Positions 1 to 5,110 of a stretch of 5,110 bases of DNA are shown here, piece after piece (the stretch's first letter is position 1; each line of letters begins with the position of its first letter). Origin of the DNA: Planctomycetaceae bacterium (GTDB lineage Bacteria > Planctomycetota > Planctomycetia > Pirellulales > Pirellulaceae); NCBI GenBank assembly GCA_024642765.1, contig JAHEAM010000311.1:1-5110 (forward strand), given 5' to 3'. A model generated the notes under the pieces. That model saw only the letters and a program-made list of their open reading frames with translations. It was not told where the DNA came from and made no database searches. The position numbers and the translations under genes were made by a program.

Positions 1-555
1 GCGGTTAGAAAACGTATCCTGATCGACGTCATCAATCGTCAGTTCGCCAGACACAACCTCTTCAATCAATCTCTTGGCTGCCGAAACAATCTCCATGCGA
101 CTGCCATAATTAATGGCCAAACAAAGCCGAGTGCCGGTATGCGATGCGCACTTTTTTTCCGTCAGGCTTATTTGGTCTTGGATTGGTTTAGGTAGATTTT
201 CACGTTCACCAATAACGGAAAAGCGGAAATTGTTCTTGATCAACCGCTCCTGCTCTTGTTCCAAATAGACGCTCAATAAACGCATCAAGAAATCAAGTTC
301 TTCGCGCGGGCGTTTCCAGTTCTCGCTCGATAAACAATACAAGGTGAGCTGATCAATCCCGAGCCGTCCACATTCTTCGCTGATCAAACGAACTGTCGCA
401 GCGCCTTGACGGTGGCCTTCAATACGCTCAAGACCACGAGCCCGCGCCCATCGTCCGTTACCGTCCATAATCATCGCAATATGACGTGGCCGCGAATCTG
501 CTGGAACAGATAACGTCGGTGCAGATTGCCGAGAATCAGACTGCGATGAATTCAC
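1..555 (-). CDS. uppS: Isoprenyl (undecaprenyl diphosphate) synthase, C-terminus beyond the window
   Basis: This is a cis-prenyltransferase that condenses farnesyl diphosphate with isopentenyl diphosphate to make the C55 lipid carrier for peptidoglycan and other surface polymers. It acts at the inner face of the cytoplasmic membrane. The first 185 codons are present. Family signatures are clear: HIAMIMDGNGRWA at residues 25-37, with the diphosphate-binding/catalytic Asp at D31; an R-x-x-GHR motif near 44-49; SSENWKRP at 76-83; and LAINYGSR at 145-152. The C-terminal RxSGExRxSNFxxWQ region lies outside the window. The start is GTG at 555-553, because an in-frame TGA sits four codons upstream (567-565) and no ATG occurs before the first conserved motif. 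This leaves a polar tail of about 22 residues ahead of the core. There is no strong ribosome-binding site. It begins 20 bases after the purA stop, so cotranscription with purA is likely. The family call is very secure; the exact start is less so. Confidence 0.95.
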   Translation of the reverse strand, partial: MNSSQSDSRQSAPTLSVPADSRPRHIAMIMDGNGRWARARGLERIEGHRQGAATVRLISEECGRLGIDQLTLYCLSSENWKRPREELDFLMRLLSVYLEQEQERLIKNNFRFSVIGERENLPKPIQDQISLTEKKCASHTGTRLCLAINYGSRMEIVSAAKRLIEEVVSGELTIDDVDQDTFSNR

Positions 556-575
556 TAAATTTGCTCAACAACAAA

Positions 576-1913
576 CTAAGAACCAACGGGGGTTGAAACA
601 CAATCGGTCAACGAAACAGAAGTAATGGTTTGGGCTCGATCAGGCCCGACTGAAATGAATTCTATCGGGCAACCTACCAATTCTTCGATACGTAGCAGAT
701 AACGAATCGCATTGGCGGGCAAGTCCGTGATCTCTCGCGCTGTAGTAATTTCTTCGTGCCAGCCTGGCAGCGTTTCGTAAATTGGGATCGCACGTTTGAG
801 TTCATCGGCATCGCCAGGAAAGTAATCAATACGCTTTCCATCCAATTCATACGCAACGCAAATCTTAAGCTCGGGATGGCCACTCAACACATCTAGCATC
901 ATCAGCGCCAGTTTGTCGATGCCTCCCAAACGTCGCGTGTAGCGAACTGCAACCGCGTCAAACCATCCACAGCGTCGAGGTCGACCCGTTGTCGTTCCGA
1001 ACTCTTTGCCTTTTTGGCGAATTTTTTCGCCGATTTCGTTGTCGAGCTCGGTCGGAAAGGGACCGCCACCGACGCGCGTGCTGTAACTCTTCGCAACGCC
1101 GATCATCTTGTCGATCCACTTGAACGCTACGCCGGACCCGGCAGAAACGCCTACGCCCGAGCTATTGCTGCTCGTTACAAAAGGAAAGGTGCCATGGTCG
1201 ATATCTAGTAATGAACCTTGCGCGCCCTCGAATAATAGCTTTTTGTCTTGTTCAACAATATCTAACAACATTCGCGTGGTGTCTGCAATATAAGGCCGCA
1301 ACTGTTCAGCGTATGCGGTGAATTCAGCCACCATCGCATCTGCGTTCAGTTCAACGGATATACCTTGGGCCATGGACTCAAGCAACGGTAATTTTGCGGC
1401 AGCGATTTCACGAATTCGCTCCGCGAAATTAGGACGAACTAAATCGCCTAGACGAACTGCGTAACTTCGACCGACTTTGTCTCGATAACAAGGCCCGATT
1501 CCGCGTAAAGTCGTGCCAATGTTTTTTTCGCCGGAAATCGCCGAGTTCCATAATTGGTCCTCGATGATGTGCCAAGGCATCACGACGTGCGCTCGGTCAC
1601 TTAAAATCAATCGATCTTCCAAGCGAAAACCGCGATCGACCAGCGATTGAATTTCTTTCAAGATCGTTGCGGGATGGATCACAACACCCGCAGCAACGAT
1701 GTTCAAGACGTTTTCGTTGATGATACCGCTAGGGATATGGTGGAGTTTGTAGACTTGATCTCCAACCACGACGGTGTGTCCTGCGTTCGCACCGCCTTGA
1801 TAGCGAACCACCACGTCGACTTGTTTTGTAAGCAAATCGACAAGTTTACCCTTGGCCTCGTCGCCCCATTGAAGTCCGATTATGCACGTCCCAGACACTG
1901 CTGATCCTGTCAT
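576..1913 (-). CDS. purA: Adenylosuccinate synthetase
   Basis: This cytoplasmic enzyme catalyses the first committed step from IMP to AMP: IMP + aspartate + GTP gives adenylosuccinate + GDP + Pi. The 445-residue product is close to the usual 425-450. Motifs in order are the GTP loop WGDEAKGK (16-23, with catalytic-type D18), NAGHTVV with the catalytic-type His (43-49, H46), the IMP-binding TTLRGIGPCYRDK (134-146), EGAQGSLLDIDHGTFPFVTSSN (229-250), VGGGPFPTE (281-289), the aspartate loop GTTTGRPRR (306-314) and SVGPDRAQT near the C-terminus (421-429). The ATG at 1913-1911 was chosen because it puts the conserved GTCIIGLQWGDE start about eight residues in. An ATG at 2003 would add 30 unconserved residues and would lie upstream of the candidate promoter. 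No clear Shine-Dalgarno precedes it. The P-loop reads GDEAKGK instead of the common GDEGKGK. It is probably cotranscribed with uppS. Confidence 0.97.
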   Translation of the reverse strand: MTGSAVSGTCIIGLQWGDEAKGKLVDLLTKQVDVVVRYQGGANAGHTVVVGDQVYKLHHIPSGIINENVLNIVAAGVVIHPATILKEIQSLVDRGFRLEDRLILSDRAHVVMPWHIIEDQLWNSAISGEKNIGTTLRGIGPCYRDKVGRSYAVRLGDLVRPNFAERIREIAAAKLPLLESMAQGISVELNADAMVAEFTAYAEQLRPYIADTTRMLLDIVEQDKKLLFEGAQGSLLDIDHGTFPFVTSSNSSGVGVSAGSGVAFKWIDKMIGVAKSYSTRVGGGPFPTELDNEIGEKIRQKGKEFGTTTGRPRRCGWFDAVAVRYTRRLGGIDKLALMMLDVLSGHPELKICVAYELDGKRIDYFPGDADELKRAIPIYETLPGWHEEITTAREITDLPANAIRYLLRIEELVGCPIEFISVGPDRAQTITSVSLTDCVSTPVGS

Positions 1914-1933
1914 TAAAATAAAGTAAAGGGACA

Positions 1934-1963
1934 AGTTTACGATTTTAGGGCTTTCGCGGTCAA
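1934..1963 (-). promoter_or_regulatory. Candidate sigma70-like promoter for purA-uppS
   Basis: Read on the minus strand, TTGACC (1963-1958, 5 of 6 to the -35 consensus) is followed after 18 bases by TAAACT (1939-1934, 4 of 6 to the -10 consensus). Transcription would begin near 1927, giving a leader of about 14 bases before the purA ATG at 1913. The short leader agrees with the absence of a clear Shine-Dalgarno site. Planctomycete promoters are poorly characterised and the match is modest, so this is a sequence-based guess. Confidence 0.35.
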
Positions 1964-2010
1964 CATGCCGAGCAAATATCCGCAATCGAACCCTTTCCCA
2001 CAATGGTCTT

Positions 2011-2038
2011 TTGACGAAACCGGTTCGCTGACCATAAT
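2011..2038 (+). promoter_or_regulatory. Candidate sigma70-like promoter for the thioredoxin-like gene
   Basis: TTGACG (2011-2016) and CATAAT (2033-2038), each 5 of 6 to consensus, are separated by 16 bases. Transcription would begin near 2045, leaving about 150 bases of leader before the preferred ATG at 2199, or about 105 before the alternative ATG at 2151. The leader contains the palindrome at 2075-2088. Confidence 0.4.
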
Positions 2039-2074
2039 ATTGTGGTACAACGATTGATCGCGAGAGATCTTCTT

Positions 2075-2088
2075 AAGATACGTATCTT
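2075..2088. repeat. Perfect 14-bp palindrome AAGATACGTATCTT
   Basis: The sequence AAGATACGTATCTT equals its own reverse complement over 14 bases, with no spacer. It lies about 30 bases downstream of the candidate rightward start site and 111 bases upstream of the preferred start codon. Two shorter palindromes, AGATCT (2065-2070) and CTTAAG (2072-2077), sit immediately beside it. A spacer-free palindrome is more typical of a dimeric protein-binding site than of an RNA hairpin. No run of T follows, so it is not a terminator. Function is unknown. Confidence 0.5.
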
Positions 2089-2198
2089 GCTCATTATTAT
2101 GGCCGAATGTTGTTCTTCCGTTGCTTACTCGCAATCTCTAGGGAACTTCTATGGATCAGGTTCCGAATCAACTCCTGCAACAGATTACCAAACCAGTC

Positions 2199-3284
2199 AT
2201 GAAAAAATATTTCGCCATTGCCTTCTTGCTCACGATTCTGGCAGCAAAAGCCAGCTTTTGCCAAGAAAAAAAAACGGAAGTCGATAAAACGCCAGTCCAG
2301 GAAACTGCGGAAAAGAATGCTAATGGTTTGGTTGTAATTAAGGGTAGCGTTGTGCTGCCCTCTGAACATGCCGATGCTCTTGCTTATTCTGATTTGCCGT
2401 TTGCGCTTCGGCAGAGGGTCGAATTGGCCCCGCCGCCCTTGCCTCCGAACTGGGAGACCATCAGTTTAGATGAACAAAATAAATGGTGGGATGCATTCAT
2501 TGAGACCGAATCCGGCAAGGAGTTTATCGCCGCACGCGAAAAAATAATCGCAGATGCCAAAGTTTTTAATATTCGCGTAGAAGATGATGGCAGGTTTATC
2601 GTCTACGACGTGCCACCAGGAACTTACGCGTTGCAAGGCCGCGTTGACAAGACTATCAACAATATCATCGTAGCCTTTGAAGTCTTTGGGCAACTGGAAG
2701 TCTTGGAAAAAACCGATGAATTGATGATGGGCGCCCTCGAAATCTACGTCACGCCTTTGTTTAAAACTGGCGATTCGTTGCCAAACGTCACTTTGAACAC
2801 CCTCGACGGACAGCCATTTTCATTCGCTGACTCACAGGGGCATCCTGTGTTGCTTCTTTTCTGGTCGGTCGACAGCCCTCCCAGTCTCGAGTTGGTCAAA
2901 TCTATCAATGGAATCGCCAATGAGATGGGAGACCGAGAAATCGAATTTGTCACAATTTCTCTGGATGTTGACAGCGCAAAGGCCAGTGGGTTTTTGACTC
3001 AAAACACAATCTCTGGCACAAAGTTGACTTCGCCAGGCTGGGACTCAGAACCGGTCAAAGCGTTCGGAATCCGCGGCATCCCATCGCTTTGGCTCCTCGA
3101 CGCAAATGGAAAAGTTGCGTTGAGCAACAATGAACTTTCACTGGCGATTCAGTTGTCAAAATGGGACTTCAAAAAGATTTTTGAGGCTCAACTCGACGGA
3201 AATCCGATCGACAATTATCCACCGAAAATGGAGGAAACTCAGCCGGCAGAAGGCGAACAATCAGCCAACGACTCAGGCAAATAG
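2199..3284 (+). CDS. Exported thioredoxin-fold (redoxin/TlpA-like) protein lacking the redox cysteines
   Basis: The 361-residue product begins with a typical signal peptide: a KK n-region, a hydrophobic stretch at about 4-16, and a likely cleavage near residue 21. Residues 41-145 look like a beta-sandwich of the carboxypeptidase-regulatory type, ending in GRFIVYDVPPGTYALQGRV. Residues 188-310 resemble the AhpC/TSA-TlpA thioredoxin fold: GDSLPNVTLNTLDGQPFSF, then VLLLFWSVDSPPS, EFVTISLDVD, and GIRGIPSLWLLDANGKV with the cis-proline P295. The active-site CPPC of the family is replaced by SPPS (226-229). The only cysteine in the reading frame is C21, at the signal-peptide end; it does not sit in a normal lipobox. 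The C-terminus is acidic and polar. ATG 2199 was preferred because it gives a compact signal peptide. ATG 2151, preceded by AGGGA at 2140-2144, would add 16 residues and remains possible. A structural or binding role in the periplasm-like space is inference. Confidence 0.85.
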   Translation: MKKYFAIAFLLTILAAKASFCQEKKTEVDKTPVQETAEKNANGLVVIKGSVVLPSEHADALAYSDLPFALRQRVELAPPPLPPNWETISLDEQNKWWDAFIETESGKEFIAAREKIIADAKVFNIRVEDDGRFIVYDVPPGTYALQGRVDKTINNIIVAFEVFGQLEVLEKTDELMMGALEIYVTPLFKTGDSLPNVTLNTLDGQPFSFADSQGHPVLLLFWSVDSPPSLELVKSINGIANEMGDREIEFVTISLDVDSAKASGFLTQNTISGTKLTSPGWDSEPVKAFGIRGIPSLWLLDANGKVALSNNELSLAIQLSKWDFKKIFEAQLDGNPIDNYPPKMEETQPAEGEQSANDSGK

Positions 3285-3307
3285 TCTTAGTTGGATAGTT
3301 AACTGGG

Positions 3308-3466
3308 GTGGCTGATAAAGACGAATTTGTCGACGTTTTCTGCCTTGAGTCTTTCTTGATTGTTGCGGGCTCAAGCCCGAATCGCTCGTTTTATGGCAAT
3401 AATCCAGAAGTGGCGGATTACAATCGATTCGAATCGTTGAAAAACGGGGATGTTCTGGTAAAATAG
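3308..3466 (+). CDS. Possible small ORF of 52 residues, unrecognised
   Basis: A GTG-started frame runs 52 codons to a TAG at 3464-3466, opening after a TAG at 3296-3298. Its product starts VADKDEFVDVFCLESF and ends RFESLKNGDVLVK. It has a balanced mixture of acidic, hydrophobic and polar residues, no transmembrane span and no motif I recognise. There is no Shine-Dalgarno site. It overlaps the candidate terminator hairpin and the whole candidate promoter of the next gene, which argues against it. It shares the reading frame of the downstream YTV gene but is separated from it by its stop. It could be a real small protein, a remnant, or chance. Confidence 0.2.
   Translation: MADKDEFVDVFCLESFLIVAGSSPNRSFYGNNPEVADYNRFESLKNGDVLVK
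3366..3392 (+). terminator. Weak hairpin followed by TTTT, possible terminator
   Basis: CGGGCT and AGCCCG (3366-3379) can pair around a very tight loop; realistically a 5-bp GC stem with a TCAA loop. A TTTT run comes about nine bases later (3389-3392). It lies about 80 bases after the stop codon of the thioredoxin-like gene. The stem is short and the T run is not adjacent, so this is at best a weak intrinsic terminator. Confidence 0.25.
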
Positions 3467-3476
3467 GCGATTCGAA
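3425..3476. repeat. CGATTCGAA direct repeats, the first inside a 12-bp palindrome, bracketing a promoter
   Basis: CGATTCGAATCG at 3425-3436 is a perfect 12-bp palindrome. Its first nine bases, CGATTCGAA, recur at 3468-3476. The two copies are 43 bases apart start to start, close to four helical turns. They lie immediately upstream of the -35 element and at the expected transcription start of the candidate promoter at 3437-3464. The layout resembles a pair of operator sites, but no regulator is identified. Confidence 0.4.
3437..3464 (+). promoter_or_regulatory. Candidate sigma70-like promoter for the YTV-repeat gene
   Basis: TTGAAA (3437-3442) and TAAAAT (3459-3464), each 5 of 6 to consensus, are spaced by 16 bases. 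The start site would be near 3471, giving a leader of about 41 bases before the ATG at 3512. It is the best promoter-like match in the window and lies in the right place for the downstream gene. No Shine-Dalgarno site precedes that ATG. Confidence 0.45.
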
Positions 3477-3511
3477 GCACGGGTATCCTGAAACTTTTTG
3501 ACCGCGACTCC

Positions 3512-5110
3512 ATGACGTATTATCGCCGCGCAATGGCAACCATTTTGGTTGTTTTTACTCTTTTGGGCATTCGGTACTTGCCCGATGCGCGCGTCCTGGG
3601 GCAAGGGATTGACGATTTGTTTGTACCACCGGTTCGTTCCAGTTTGAATTTTCGCGGACCAACTCAAGAAGAAATATTTCCATTGCCAGGCCCCGTTAAC
3701 AATGGAATTGACAATCGCCGTTCGACGACTCCACTTGACTCGAACGTTTCGCGTGACCAACTTCCCGGGCTTAGTTCGGACTCTTTCTCACCGAATTCAA
3801 TCCCAAATCTTACAGTGCCAAATGCTATAAATTCGCCAGCCAATTCAAATCATTTGCACCAGCCAGGTACAACCTGCCCTGGATGCAATCCAATTTGCGA
3901 AACGCGAACGGTTATGGTACCAGTATGGGAAACTGTCTACGACACCAACTATCGGACTTGTTTACGACCAGAGAGACGACAACGCCAAGTTTGGGTGAAT
4001 CGAGTTGTTCAAGAACAGATTCCTGATATCGAAAACTATACGGTAATGGTCCCTGAGCAGCGCAGTCGCGAATACACGGTTGTGCACACGAATCGGATCC
4101 CCTACCCTGTTCAAAAAACACAGTCTGTCATGGTTCCCAAAGAACAAATCAGGCAGTACACGACGTTTAGAGATGAGTCTTACGAAGAGCCAGTTGAAGA
4201 AACCTACACGGTAATGGTGCCGGAAACTCGCGTTCGAGAATACACCACCTACAAAGAAATTACTGAAACCGTCCCGGACGTCGAACATTATACGGTCAAC
4301 GTTCCAGAAAAACGCGTTCGTCCAGTAGTAACGTATCGCGATATCGAAGAGCTGGAAACCATTTCGATTCCGTACACGGAAATGGTTGAAGTTGAACGTG
4401 AAAAAACAGTCGTTGTTTATGAACCGGTGACAAAGAAAAGAACTATTCGCGTTCCAAGAATCGCATTGGTTGAGCAACCCGAAAAACGAACCGAAACCCG
4501 GTACCGATACGACAATAATGCAACTCGCGTAAATGAGTCGGCAATGATTGTTGAAGCGAAGGAGGCCGTCCGCAACGAAACAATCCGATTTGACGTTCCC
4601 GAAACGCGACTAGTAAAAGAAACACATTCCGTCGCGGAGCCTTACGTCGAAACGGGTTCGGAAACATACACCGAAATGGTTCCCTACAACGATGAAGTCC
4701 AACAGACGTATCAGGAAACTGTAATGGACTCACAGGAAGTCACTCGTTACTACGACGAAATGGTTCCTTACACGGAAGACGTCGTGCAGCAGTATACGGT
4801 CATGGTTCCCTACCAAGAAACGAAACAATGCGCTCAAACGGTTATTCATCGAATTCCCGAACAACGGATTCGTCAGGTTTGCCAGGACCAAGGATACTGG
4901 CAGGACGTGACGCGAACCGTTTGCGAAAGTGAGTGTTGCGAAGGTGATTGCGGCGAAACCGCTTGTTGTCCAACAACGCGGACGATTTGCGAGAAAGTTT
5001 GGTGCCCAAATCCTGTCACAATTCAAGTTCCCTATACCGTATTCCGGAATGAAACCGAAAAAGTTCCATTTAGTTACACGGTGACGAAACAACGTCTCGA
5101 ACAACGCACT
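3512..5110 (+). CDS. YTV-repeat planctomycete envelope protein, C-terminus beyond the window
   Basis: The first 533 codons are present, with no stop before the window edge. Residues 1-30 look like a signal peptide: RR, then a hydrophobic segment at about 8-20. Cleavage is uncertain, perhaps near VLGQG. Residues 31-120 are a low-complexity, Asn/Ser/Pro-rich linker. A CPGCNPIC cluster (122-129) precedes the repeats. Repeats with cores such as YTVMVPE (176, 232), YTVNVPE (260), YTEMVPY (386) and YTVMVPY (428) fill 148-441 in a 14-residue register. A Cys-rich insert follows, including CESECCEGDC at 471-480, and YTV units return at 508 and 522. Fourteen cysteines are visible. The repeat family is the planctomycete YTV domain, proposed from Rhodopirellula proteomics to be in the protein-rich cell wall. 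A structural, disulfide-linked role outside the cytoplasm is inferred. The start is ATG 3512, the only start-like codon after an in-frame TAG at 3464-3466; an internal Met at residue 8 is possible. Confidence 0.85.
   Translation, partial: MTYYRRAMATILVVFTLLGIRYLPDARVLGQGIDDLFVPPVRSSLNFRGPTQEEIFPLPGPVNNGIDNRRSTTPLDSNVSRDQLPGLSSDSFSPNSIPNLTVPNAINSPANSNHLHQPGTTCPGCNPICETRTVMVPVWETVYDTNYRTCLRPERRQRQVWVNRVVQEQIPDIENYTVMVPEQRSREYTVVHTNRIPYPVQKTQSVMVPKEQIRQYTTFRDESYEEPVEETYTVMVPETRVREYTTYKEITETVPDVEHYTVNVPEKRVRPVVTYRDIEELETISIPYTEMVEVEREKTVVVYEPVTKKRTIRVPRIALVEQPEKRTETRYRYDNNATRVNESAMIVEAKEAVRNETIRFDVPETRLVKETHSVAEPYVETGSETYTEMVPYNDEVQQTYQETVMDSQEVTRYYDEMVPYTEDVVQQYTVMVPYQETKQCAQTVIHRIPEQRIRQVCQDQGYWQDVTRTVCESECCEGDCGETACCPTTRTICEKVWCPNPVTIQVPYTVFRNETEKVPFSYTVTKQRLEQRT
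3953..4834 (+). repeat. 42-bp (14-residue) degenerate coding repeat, about 21 units
   Basis: Within the YTV gene, residues 148-441 divide into 21 units of 14 residues with no net insertion or deletion. Repeat-core tyrosine codons start at 4037, 4205, 4289, 4373, 4667, 4751 and 4793, and all differences are multiples of 42. Early on the units alternate, giving a 28-residue double unit: one type like YTVMVPExRxREYT (176, 232, 260), the other like TYKEITETVPDVEH (162, 246). From 386 to 441 four consecutive units are nearly all of the first type. The register is clear at 148-301 and 358-441 and weak at 302-357. DNA identity between units is low, so this is an old protein-level repeat under selection, not a recent tandem duplication. 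Confidence 0.75.

Larger units (their letters stand above)
1914..2198. other. Divergent intergenic region between purA and the thioredoxin-like gene
   Basis: This 285-base region separates genes transcribed away from each other and should hold both promoters. A TTGACC/TAAACT pair points left toward purA and a TTGACG/CATAAT pair points right. Downstream of the rightward promoter is a perfect 14-bp palindrome, so the rightward transcript would have a leader of roughly 150 bases. Short open frames on both strands here show no recognisable protein features and I do not call them genes. I see no known riboswitch or RNA gene. Confidence 0.6.

Noticed and set aside
1014..1293. Plus-strand open frames inside purA
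   Set aside because: They lie opposite strongly conserved purA motifs and have no recognisable domain or start signals.
1914..2003. A 30-residue N-terminal extension of PurA from ATG 2003
   Set aside because: The extension has no family similarity and would span the candidate purA promoter. ATG 1913 places the conserved core at the normal distance.
2042..2287. Plus-strand frame whose start looks a little like a signal peptide (KIRILLIIMAECCSSVAYSQ)
   Set aside because: It overlaps the true signal peptide and N-terminus of the thioredoxin-like protein in another frame, ends soon after, and its C-terminal half reads as frame-shifted noise.
2874..2885. A sequencing error hiding a CPPC motif in the thioredoxin-like gene
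   Set aside because: Two separate serine codons (AGC and AGT) would both have to be wrong, with the frame intact on both sides. Substitution is the simpler reading.
3285..3305. TAGTT duplications and an AGTTAACT palindrome just after the thioredoxin-like gene
   Set aside because: The matches are short, AT-rich, and lack a stable stem or T run, so they are not supported as a terminator or attachment site.
3962..5104. Long open frames on the minus strand opposite the YTV gene, including one of 171 codons
   Set aside because: The sense strand has a signal peptide, recognisable YTV repeats and an open frame to the edge. The antisense frames arise because the repeated Tyr/Thr/Val/Glu codons seldom create reverse-strand stops. 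Their products show Asn/Phe/Arg-rich mirror composition without domains.

Overview
The window looks like chromosomal DNA of a planctomycete, most likely a moderate-GC member of the Pirellulaceae. The strongest pointer is the last gene, which encodes a protein full of YTVMVP-type repeats. These belong to the YTV domain family, known mainly from Rhodopirellula and its relatives and proposed to be part of their proteinaceous envelope. Weak or missing Shine-Dalgarno sequences, and a secreted thioredoxin-like protein with an N-terminal beta-sandwich-like region, fit the same lineage. The species assignment is inference.

Layout: on the minus strand, purA (adenylosuccinate synthetase, 1913 to 576) is followed after 20 bases by uppS (cis-prenyltransferase making undecaprenyl diphosphate), which starts at a GTG at 555 and runs off the left edge. 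The spacing suggests one transcript. A 285-base divergent intergenic region (1914-2198) holds a candidate promoter for each direction and a perfect 14-bp palindrome in the likely leader of the rightward gene.

On the plus strand, 2199-3284 encodes an exported thioredoxin-fold protein. The position of the redox CPPC motif reads SPPS and the mature protein has no cysteine, so it cannot be a thiol-disulfide oxidoreductase. A 227-base gap follows, with a weak hairpin, a possible 52-codon ORF and a good sigma70-like promoter bracketed by two CGATTCGAA copies. The YTV-repeat protein starts at 3512 and runs off the right edge after 533 codons.

The most striking structure is in the YTV gene: a 14-residue (42-bp) repeat register, grouped locally into 28-residue double units, holds without net insertion or deletion for about 294 residues. 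A cysteine-rich insert then breaks it and a 14-residue spacing reappears. The gene pairs do not form one pathway. A loose common theme is the cell envelope: UppS supplies the lipid carrier for wall precursors, and the two plus-strand products are both predicted to be exported. No mobile element, CRISPR array, tRNA or rRNA was seen.
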